Shown here: piece by piece, positions 44,754 to 49,951 of the stretch
How the letters are laid out: each line of letters starts with the position of its first letter
How positions within the stretch are numbered: position 1 is the stretch's first letter
Assembly (NCBI GenBank): GCA_009780985.1
Contig: WQYZ01000008.1
Span: 1-49,951 of the forward strand
Direction: 5' to 3'
DNA: 49,951 bases
Origin: Oscillospiraceae bacterium
GTDB taxonomy: Bacteria > Bacillota > Clostridia > Oscillospirales > WRJC01
The notes under the pieces: generated by a model
What the model was told of the DNA's origin: nothing
Databases searched by the model: none
The model's input: only the letters and a program-made list of their open reading frames with translations
Position numbers and translations under genes: made by a program

Positions 44754-46664
44754 TCACCTGTCCAAGTTAATCAGTAAAGCGGTTATATCAGCCGGTGAAA
44801 TGCCGGAAATGCGCGACGCTTCACCGATATTCTCAGGGCGCATTTTCGCGAGTTTCTGCACCGCTTCTATACGCAAACCTTTGAGGGAAGAATAATCCAA
44901 ATCTTTTGGGATTTTTCGTCCCTCTAATTTTTTATGCCGCGCAATCTCCGCTTCCTCGCGCTTTATATACCCGTCGTATCGTATTTTTGTCAATGCGAGG
45001 TCAAAGATATTTTTCGGTAAATTGTCCGGTCTGTCTGCGTCTATAGCTGTCAAGTTATTATAACTCAGTTCCGGGCGTTTTAACAAGTCTATCAGTTTTA
45101 TACCGACGGTTATTTCGGCGGAATTATTCTCTCTTAAAATTTTGTTGGTTTCATCAGTCGGATAAACAGTTTTGTTTTTTACCCTGTTTATTTCGTTTTC
45201 GATTAATTCAAGCTTGTTTTGCAGTTTTAAATAACGCGTTTCGCTTATAAGTCCGAGTTCGCAACCGTATTTCATCAGACGTTCGTCGGCGTTGTCCTGA
45301 CGCAATGACAGTCTGTACTCCGTGCGGCTGGTCATCACGCGGTACGGCTCTTTTGTGCCTTTTGTGACTAAATCATCTATAAGCATACCAATGTAAGACG
45401 ACGACCTGTCGAGCGTAAATTCCGGTTTATCCTGAGATTTCAACGCCGCATTTATGCCCGCGATTAATCCCTGTGCGGCGGCTTCCTCATACCCCGAGGT
45501 ACCATTAAACTGCCCCGCCCCGAAAAGTCCGGGGTAATCCCTGAACTCCAGCGAGTGCCGCAGCTGCAAGGGGTCGCAGCAGTCGTATTCAATCGCGTAT
45601 GCGTGGCGCATGATTTTCGCGTTTTCAAGACCGCGCATAGAGCGTATTATTCTTTTCTGCACGTCAATCGGCATAGACGTGGAAAGCCCCTGCAAATACA
45701 TCTCTTTTGTGCTGTCGCCCATAGGCTCGATAAAAATCTGATGGCGTTCTTTATCCGCAAACCGCACGACTTTGTCTTCTATACTTGGGCAGTATCTGGC
45801 TCCCGTACCTTTTATCTGACCTGAATACATGGGGGAACGGTGCAGGTTTTCACGTATTATTTTATGCGTCTCGTCGTTTGTGTATGTAATGTAACAAACG
45901 CGCTGATTTTGCGAATCGTCAATATTGCCTATTTCCGTTTCGCCTGAAAAACGCGTTATTTCATCGTCGCCGTATTGGACTTCCAATACATCATAATTTA
46001 TGCTGTCCGAATGAACTCTCGCGGGCGTGCCGGTTTTGAACCGCATTATTTCTATGCCGTTTTGTTTCAGGTTTTCAGACAAAAAAGATGACCTCGACAT
46101 ATTATCAGGTCCGCTTGGAACAAACGATTCGCCGGTTATTATACTGCTGTCCAAATAAGTGCCGCAGGCTATGACTACAGATTTTGCGTAAAATTCTTCG
46201 CCTGCGCGGGTTTTCACTCCGACTACGCTTTTATCGTCAAATATTATCTCTGTTATTTCAGCTTGATAAATATCGAGGTTTTCCTGATTTTCCAAAATTT
46301 GTTTCATCAGAATCTGATATTTTTTTCTGTCCGCCTGAAATCTCAGCGAATGAACCGCAGGACCTTTGGACGCGTTTAACATTCTGCACTGGAGCATGAC
46401 TTTATCCGCGCTTTTTGCCATTTCGCCTCCGAGCGCGTCTATTTCAAAGACAAGATGTCCTTTGCCCGTTCCGCCGATTGACGGATTGCAGGGCATATTG
46501 CCGATTGCATCGAGGGACAGCGTAAATATTACGGTTTTCGCGCCCATTCGCGCGGAAGCGAGAGCCGCCTCTATTCCGGCATGACCGCCGCCGATAACGG
46601 CGATGTCGTAACTATCGCAGTAGTTGGAATTATCGCAGTAGTTGGAATTATCGCAATTTATCAT
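44754..46664 (-). CDS. mnmG: tRNA uridine-5-carboxymethylaminomethyl modification enzyme MnmG (GidA)
   Basis: 636 residues from the ATG at 46664, preceded by AAAGG at 6 bases; the open frame to 46751 runs into a repeat. The FAD-binding motif AVIGGGHAGIEAALASARMG follows about 20 residues of low complexity. Conserved blocks GNMPCNPSIGGTGKGHLV, SKGPAVHSLRFQADR and GQFNGTSGYEEAAAQGL are intact, as is the C-terminal helical domain. With MnmE it modifies U34 of several tRNAs. No mnmE or rsmG gene lies beside it, unlike the common order. An 18-base tandem repeat near the start encodes CDNSNY twice. Confidence 0.95.
   Translation of the reverse strand: MINCDNSNYCDNSNYCDSYDIAVIGGGHAGIEAALASARMGAKTVIFTLSLDAIGNMPCNPSIGGTGKGHLVFEIDALGGEMAKSADKVMLQCRMLNASKGPAVHSLRFQADRKKYQILMKQILENQENLDIYQAEITEIIFDDKSVVGVKTRAGEEFYAKSVVIACGTYLDSSIITGESFVPSGPDNMSRSSFLSENLKQNGIEIMRFKTGTPARVHSDSINYDVLEVQYGDDEITRFSGETEIGNIDDSQNQRVCYITYTNDETHKIIRENLHRSPMYSGQIKGTGARYCPSIEDKVVRFADKERHQIFIEPMGDSTKEMYLQGLSTSMPIDVQKRIIRSMRGLENAKIMRHAYAIEYDCCDPLQLRHSLEFRDYPGLFGAGQFNGTSGYEEAAAQGLIAGINAALKSQDKPEFTLDRSSSYIGMLIDDLVTKGTKEPYRVMTSRTEYRLSLRQDNADERLMKYGCELGLISETRYLKLQNKLELIENEINRVKNKTVYPTDETNKILRENNSAEITVGIKLIDLLKRPELSYNNLTAIDADRPDNLPKNIFDLALTKIRYDGYIKREEAEIARHKKLEGRKIPKDLDYSSLKGLRIEAVQKLAKMRPENIGEASRISGISPADITALLINLDR
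46613..46655. repeat. 18-bp tandem duplication at the mnmG 5' end
   Basis: TATCGCAGTAGTTGGAAT occurs twice back to back (46613-46630, 46631-46648) and a third partial unit follows (TATCGCA). The unit length is a multiple of three, so it adds six residues (CDNSNY) per copy just before the FAD-binding strand, without a frameshift. Confidence 0.85.
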
Positions 46665-46720
46665 ATCAACCTTTAAATTTTGAGAGTGATTAATACCAGA
46701 TAGATGACATTTATTTTTTG

Positions 46721-46805
46721 TGTAGGGCGCGACTTCCCAGCCGCGCCGCAAGTTTGATTTTACGCGGATTTTATGCGCGGCGTGTCAAGGATGCCACGCC
46801 CTACA
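46721..46805. repeat. TGTAGGGCG palindromic element upstream of mnmG
   Basis: The left end TGTAGGGCGCGAC (46721) and the right end GCCACGCCCTACA (to 46805) form near-perfect inverted ends. Inside, GCCGCGC and GCGCGGC pair. It lies in the mnmG 5' leader and creates a false N-terminal extension of the frame. Its right end matches the text following the pheT in-frame element. Confidence 0.75.
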
Positions 46806-46902
46806 AGTTCGTACATCTATCTACTTCTAATCACTCCCTAAATTTTATATCATTTAATAACTTTTTATGATATAATTATATCACACTAAGAAATAAAAAT
46901 AA

Positions 46903-47056
46903 ATAAAAATAAAAAAATATTTTATAAATATCATAATTTTATCCGACTTTTTTGATTTTCATGTATCGGATATACACGATTCCGGTTTCGGAGCAACTAC
47001 ATTTAAAGTCGAGGATTTAAACGGGGTTGGGTTGGAATTTTTGGAATGGAGAAGCT
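46903..47056 (+). pseudogene. Possible remnant of a protein tail without a start codon
   Basis: A plus-strand frame, open from about 46903, ends in TAA at 47054-47056 and reads VSDIHDSGFGATTFKVEDL then NGVGLEFLEWRS, protein-like text. No ATG, GTG or TTG start lies upstream in frame. It is followed at once by a good terminator. It may be the end of a decayed gene. The rest of the gap 46806-47216 is AT-rich and holds only the terminator and promoter listed next. Confidence 0.3.
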
Positions 47057-47070
47057 AACTAAATATATAG

Positions 47071-47098
47071 GGACGGCAGACACGCCGTCCATTTTTTT
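47071..47098 (+). terminator. Intrinsic terminator
   Basis: GGACGGC (47071-47077) pairs with GCCGTCC (47084-47090) around AGACAC and is followed by ATTTTTTT. This is a textbook rho-independent terminator on the plus strand, although no intact plus-strand gene precedes it. Confidence 0.85.
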
Positions 47099-47136
47099 CA
47101 TATGTAAGAATATTATGGATTTTCATACCTTATATA

Positions 47137-47163
47137 TACAGATTTTTTTTAGAATGCCGATAT
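47137..47163 (+). promoter_or_regulatory. SigD (sigma-28)-like promoter before the diguanylate cyclase
   Basis: TACA (47137-47140), 15 bases, then GCCGATAT (47156-47163) matches the motility sigma consensus TAAA-N15-GCCGATAA with one change in each box. A TATAAT overlaps the -10 region but has no -35 box at 17 bases. Confidence 0.5.
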
Positions 47164-47216
47164 AATTATCAGATAGTTTTTATAAATAAACAAGGAAGTA
47201 AAAAGGAGTAATAATT

Positions 47217-48140
47217 ATGGATACATTAACTGTAAAAGAACCGGATCCAACATTGGACAGCGCGATTTTGGATTCTTTAAATATGGCTGTATATTATGTA
47301 GATTCGGATTTAAAGATTCAACGCTGGAATAAAGCAACACAGGAACTGACCGGTTACGAAATCAAAGATTTGCCGGGTAAATGTTGCAGAGGCAATCTGC
47401 TCTGCAGTATAGATAAAGATTCTGAACCATTATGTTACAGCGGCAAATGCAGAATGGAAGCTACAATTAAAGACGGCGTCCCAAGGGAAGGCGTTGCGTT
47501 CGTAAGAAACAGATCCGGGGACAGGGTGGCGGTTAAAGCCCAGACTAAGCCGGTTTACTCCGGCGAGAATATTATCGGAGCCCTTGCCGTTTTAAACAAA
47601 TCAGAAGATTCCGTCGAAACTAAAAACGAATTAGTCGATTCTCTGACAAAAATTGCCTTGACCGATAAATTAACGGGATTATATAACCGCCGTTACTTTG
47701 AGGGGGAATTAATTGTAAGGCTTTCGGAAATCCGGGCGGATAAAACCCAATACGGTATTTTATTCTTAGACATTGATAATTTCAGCAATTTCAACAATAC
47801 TTACGGACACGACACAGGTGACGCCGTTCTGGCTGAAATGAGCAATGCGATTGTCAGAAATATCAGAAAAACCGACGTGTTTTGCCGCTGGGGCGGGGAA
47901 GAATTTGTCGGAATGTTCGAAGTGGATTCATTCCATGGATTAATCACACTCGGCAACAAAATCTTAAAATCAGTAAGGGACGTGAGAGTTCCGCATAACG
48001 GCGAAGAATTATCTATTACCGCATCTATCGGCATTACCGACGCAAGAGCCGGAGATACTGTGGAAGGCGTCATACGAAGAGCGGATAAATTTATGTATGA
48101 CAGCAAAACGGCGGGGAAAAACAGATATACAATAGGATAG
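47217..48140 (+). CDS. PAS-GGDEF diguanylate cyclase
   Basis: 307 residues. A PAS domain (about 14-128) contains five Cys (56, 57, 63, 73, 78), which could bind a metal or sense redox. The GGDEF domain starts at ALTDKLTGLYNRRYF and has ILFLDIDNFSNFN and the active site GGEEF (226-230). The inhibitory I-site RxxD is present (RKTD, 217-220), five residues before the active site. It should make cyclic di-GMP in the cytoplasm with product inhibition. AAGGAG lies 8 bases before the ATG. Expression may be tied to motility if the SigD-like promoter is real. Confidence 0.92.
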   Translation: MDTLTVKEPDPTLDSAILDSLNMAVYYVDSDLKIQRWNKATQELTGYEIKDLPGKCCRGNLLCSIDKDSEPLCYSGKCRMEATIKDGVPREGVAFVRNRSGDRVAVKAQTKPVYSGENIIGALAVLNKSEDSVETKNELVDSLTKIALTDKLTGLYNRRYFEGELIVRLSEIRADKTQYGILFLDIDNFSNFNNTYGHDTGDAVLAEMSNAIVRNIRKTDVFCRWGGEEFVGMFEVDSFHGLITLGNKILKSVRDVRVPHNGEELSITASIGITDARAGDTVEGVIRRADKFMYDSKTAGKNRYTIG

Positions 48141-48170
48141 CAAATATTTCAAAAATTTATCATTAACCAC

Positions 48171-48199
48171 TTGACAAACCCAACGGATTGGAGTAAAAT
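48171..48199 (+). promoter_or_regulatory. Sigma-A promoter driving the structured RNA
   Basis: TTGACA (48171-48176), 17 bases, then TAAAAT (48194-48199). The -35 box is consensus and the -10 box matches five of six. It starts 31 bases after the diguanylate cyclase stop and precedes a non-coding stretch of about 330 bases. Confidence 0.8.
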
Positions 48200-48205
48200 A
48201 AGCAT

Positions 48206-48426
48206 AGAGAAATAATGAAATGCAATGCAAGCAACCGCAGGGATCTCTTACCTCCCTACGGTCTGCATAAAGGTGACGACACACCATATACAACGGAATT
48301 ATTCCGCACTTGCACTATCATATTATACATCATTTGGAACGAATAGTCAATAGATATTTTGAAGTGCTTTTGTTTGATTTTACAGTCCGTGTATGGGTTC
48401 GCCATGCACGGCTTTTGTTGTTTCTC
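48206..48426 (+). ncRNA. Candidate structured RNA with terminator-like end
   Basis: The 395-base gap 48141-48535 contains a promoter, then a foldable region. TGCAAG (48226-48231) and CTTGCA (48309-48314) close a multibranch structure that includes a CCGCAGGGA/TCCCTACGG hairpin (48235-48261) and CGGAA-TTA-TTCCG (48294-48306). Farther on, CCGTGTATGG (48387-48396) pairs with CCATGCACGG (48402-48411), followed by CTTTTGTTGTTT, a terminator. I cannot match it to a riboswitch, 6S, SRP, RNase P or tmRNA by eye. It could be a leader controlling the small gene at 48536 or an independent small RNA. Confidence 0.5.
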
Positions 48427-48490
48427 GGCGGAACTATCTTTGGGTGGGTGGCGAGGCGAGGCGACGCAGCCTCGTTCACCCGAGGATACC
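48391..48490 (+). other. Leader-like GC-rich segment before the small gene
   Basis: After the terminator hairpin, 48430-48490 is GC-rich and includes an imperfect inverted repeat (GGGTGGCGAGGC with GCCTCGTTCACCC). This leader type recalls to me sequences found ahead of mobile-element genes in Firmicutes. That is memory only and unverified. Confidence 0.3.
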
Positions 48491-48535
48491 CCGCTGGGAA
48501 AACAGAATTTCAATACAAAAATGGAGGTAATTCCA

Positions 48536-48742
48536 ATGAAAAAGGTAAAATGCAGCAAGTGCGAACACTACTTTTATAATGTGCATAACGGGAATGAGTA
48601 CTGCATAGAGCAAGCGATGAAAAAAAGATTGTTTACTGCGTATTTCAAAGGGGAGATTGACGATCTCCCCAAATTAATTCCGCCGCACTGGAGGTGCAGG
48701 GATTTCAAAAAAAGAAATGAGTTCAACCCCTACATATTGTAA
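48536..48742 (+). CDS. Small Cys-rich protein of unknown function
   Basis: 68 residues beginning MKKVKCSKCEHYFYNVHNG. GGAGG lies 8 bases before the ATG, a strong site that fixes the start. Cys6, Cys9, Cys23 and the later HWRC could bind zinc. The rest is basic and aromatic. I do not recognise the family. The frame is open upstream through the GC-rich leader, but that part has no start signal and lies in the structured region, so it is left out. The neighbouring structured RNA suggests joint regulation. Confidence 0.65.
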   Translation: MKKVKCSKCEHYFYNVHNGNEYCIEQAMKKRLFTAYFKGEIDDLPKLIPPHWRCRDFKKRNEFNPYIL

Positions 48743-48833
48743 TTATATATTTAAAAGCTGTATTATATCCCCTCACTCACCTTAACTTGACCCATGAATA
48801 ATTAATAATAAAAGATCCGCAAAATGGCGAGTA

Positions 48834-48978
48834 TTCCGGCTCCCCCTGTCACTGCGCGACACCCCCTCTAATCGCGCTTCGCGCTGAGGGAGGCGGCTTC
48901 CGGCTCCTCAACCCTTGCCTCCCTCAGCCCGTAGGGCGATTAGAGGGGGGTGTCGCGCAGTGACAGGGGGAGCCGGAA
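48834..48978. repeat. Long perfect hairpin element (MITE-like)
   Basis: The 42-base left arm (48834-48875, starting TTCCGGCTCCCCCTGTCACT) is complementary to 48936-48978 with one bulged G. Inside, CTGAGGGAGGC (48884-48894) pairs with GCCTCCCTCAG (48917-48927). It fills most of the gap 48743-49001; the remainder is AT-rich without visible signals. It carries no gene. It is a different family from the elements at 15675 and 38048 and probably repeats elsewhere in the genome. Confidence 0.85.
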
Positions 48979-49001
48979 GCATATTCTTAATAAAATATAA
49001 A

Positions 49002-49421
49002 TTAGACTTTGTACATTTCCGCGATGCCATGCTCGGCTTTGGCGACTTCTGCGTCGAGTTTGCCGCACCTCGCCAAATCACCGACTGAAATCATGCCGAC
49101 AATGTCTTTTCCGGAAATTACCGGCAGACGCCGTATCTGTTTATCGCTCATAAGTTTGACTGCGTCTTTTATATCCGCTTCCGGAGCTATGCTTACAACG
49201 TTTCTCGTCATAATTTTCTCTATCTTTTCGTGCGGACCAAATCCCTTTGATATGCCTCTGGTTATAATATCCCTGTCTGTGACAATGCCGACAATCCCGT
49301 TTGTATCGCAAACCGGCACAACCCCGATATCCGCCCCGCACATCAGTTTAGACGCGTTTTCCAAAGTCATGTCCGGCGCCACACAGCATATATGATTTGT
49401 CATCAAATCTTTTACTTTCAT
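49002..49421 (-). CDS. CBS-domain pair protein
   Basis: 139 residues from the ATG at 49421; the frame extends to 49484 but includes a hairpin and no better start. Two CBS motifs are present: MKVKDLMTNHICCVAPDMTLENASKLM with GIVTDRDIITRG, and IMTRNVVSIAPEADIKDAVKLMSDKQIRRLPVI with MISVGDLARCG. Such stand-alone pairs bind adenine nucleotides and act as sensors. CAGG about 11 bases before the ATG is the likely ribosome binding site and lies within an inverted repeat. Confidence 0.88.
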   Translation of the reverse strand: MKVKDLMTNHICCVAPDMTLENASKLMCGADIGVVPVCDTNGIVGIVTDRDIITRGISKGFGPHEKIEKIMTRNVVSIAPEADIKDAVKLMSDKQIRRLPVISGKDIVGMISVGDLARCGKLDAEVAKAEHGIAEMYKV

Positions 49422-49422
49422 A

Positions 49423-49478
49423 AAAATAAACCTGCTTTCCCAAATTATTTTTGAATTAATCTTGTTCAGGTTTATTTT
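49423..49478 (-). promoter_or_regulatory. Hairpin that would mask the CBS gene ribosome binding site
   Basis: AAAATAAACCTG (49423-49434) and CAGGTTTATTTT (49467-49478) are perfect 12-base complements. On the minus-strand mRNA the 3' arm contains the CAGG site just before the ATG at 49421. Pairing would hide it. The loop is 32 bases. This fits a translational control element, or chance AT-rich pairing. Confidence 0.5.
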
Positions 49479-49557
49479 TTGCATTTATAACCGCGTTATG
49501 CGCGGAAATTACTTTTAATTTGATGTAATTGATGTAAATTTTGTTATATTAATTTTT

Positions 49558-49951
49558 TTAATCTGACGCGGATCCTGCTGAATTCGGATTATTCGCAAAC
49601 GCAGTGACAGAATCGCTGTAAAGTTTTTGCCATACGGACGTTTTATCTTTCAAGTCTCCCAAAGCGATCGCCGCCTGCGAAGTGGAGAGAACATTGGCTG
49701 ATAGTCCGTCTTTTAAATAAGAATATCCCGCGACGGTTGTAAGTTTAAAAATATCAAGCCCGCCAATTACTTTTTTAATATTCTCGTTTGCGCTGCCGTC
49801 GTCGTTATAATATCCGACCAGAGCGGACAGAGCGACGGCGGTAGAGTTTGAATTTTCGGTTGCGTTAGCCGAAACCGACGCGCACGCGCCGTCGTCGCCG
49901 ACGTTATTTTCCAAAAATTTTACAGCGTTTTGCATTAACGGAATCGCCGGA
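49558..49951 (-). CDS. C-terminal part of a surface-type protein with prenyltransferase/terpene-cyclase-like repeats
   Basis: At least 130 residues; the frame is open to the window edge, so the N-terminus is missing. The text LMQNAVKFLENNVGDDGACASV, NSTAVALSALVGYYND and VLSTSQAAIALGDL resembles the alpha-helical repeats (alpha/alpha barrel) of prenyltransferase and squalene-oxidase-like domains. These occur in exported Clostridial proteins with cobalamin-binding or Ig-like parts. Membrane or secretion signals cannot be seen. The C-terminus ends in Asn/Ser/Ala-rich text. A weak CCGCG hairpin follows about 60 bases downstream. Confidence 0.6.
   Translation of the reverse strand, partial: PAIPLMQNAVKFLENNVGDDGACASVSANATENSNSTAVALSALVGYYNDDGSANENIKKVIGGLDIFKLTTVAGYSYLKDGLSANVLSTSQAAIALGDLKDKTSVWQKLYSDSVTAFANNPNSAGSASD

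Noticed and set aside
46665-46751. Upstream extension of MnmG
   Set aside because: It runs into the TGTAGGGCG element; the ATG at 46664 has an AAAGG site.
48206-48426. Known riboswitch classes, 6S RNA, SRP RNA, tmRNA or RNase P
   Set aside because: I looked for the conserved core sequences of c-di-GMP, SAM, TPP, FMN, purine, lysine, glycine, cobalamin, M-box, ZTP, fluoride and THF switches and of the housekeeping RNAs and found none.
48256-48558. Minus-strand frame through the structured RNA region
   Set aside because: No ribosome binding site, and it overlaps promoter-proximal RNA and the start of the small Cys-rich gene.
1-49951. CRISPR array
   Set aside because: The repeats in the window are palindromes of irregular spacing or an 18-bp direct tandem; no regularly spaced direct repeats with spacers and no cas genes.

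Overview
The window looks like a stretch of chromosome from an endospore-forming, low- to mid-GC Firmicute of class Clostridia, probably an uncultured anaerobe. The sequence basis for this is a YpeB-type germination protein, pyruvate phosphate dikinase, an ECF vitamin transporter, a tRNA-Phe T-box leader, AGGAGG-type ribosome binding sites, and gene neighbourhoods typical of Clostridia (yceD-rpmF-DUF512-der; plsY-ecfA-ecfT-truA-DUF5711-cvpA). No rRNA, tRNA, CRISPR array or intact transposase gene was seen.

Layout. 1-13.6 kb is almost all on the minus strand. From the upstream end it reads plsY, ecfA, ecfT, a lipoprotein, a Fic gene remnant, truA, a DUF5711-like membrane protein, cvpA, pgsA and a ClpE/ClpC-like unfoldase. 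A type II restriction-modification pair and a B12-binding radical SAM protein follow. At 13.8-15.6 kb an ECF sigma factor with a long TPR-like C-terminal extension runs on the plus strand and converges on der across a large inverted repeat. 15.9-19.5 kb is the yceD-rpmF-DUF512-der group, read from a consensus promoter. 19.7-25.1 kb holds ypeB, a URO-D family protein and ppdK. 25.3-27.0 kb is a coupled ABC-type ATPase/nuclease-like gene pair that resembles an antiphage cassette. It is followed by a mannose-6-phosphate isomerase-like gene and a secreted zincin/SLH-like/MORN-repeat protein. 30.5-34.7 kb is a compact type IV pilus-like operon (pilC, four pilin-like or membrane-anchored proteins, pilT). 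34.7-40.9 kb is a T-box(Phe) unit in which a DAHP synthase and a methyltransferase lie between pheS and pheT. 41.0-42.6 kb is a second, convergent restriction-modification pair, followed by a second DAHP synthase, an AraC/GyrI-like regulator and mnmG. 47-50 kb carries a PAS-GGDEF diguanylate cyclase, a structured untranslated region with its own promoter ahead of a small Cys-rich protein, a long hairpin element, a CBS protein and the end of a surface-type protein.

Two themes stand out. First, several families of small palindromic repeats are scattered through the window, and three copies sit in frame inside housekeeping genes: truA, the DUF512 gene and pheT. They encode extra peptides there, as the Rickettsia palindromic elements do. 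Second, defence genes occur at three separate sites (two R-M pairs and the ATPase/nuclease pair). The least explained items are the ATPase/nuclease pair, the structured RNA at about 48.2-48.4 kb, the sigma/TPR fusion and the zincin/MORN protein.

All functional calls come from reading motifs and family resemblance by eye. No database search was run.
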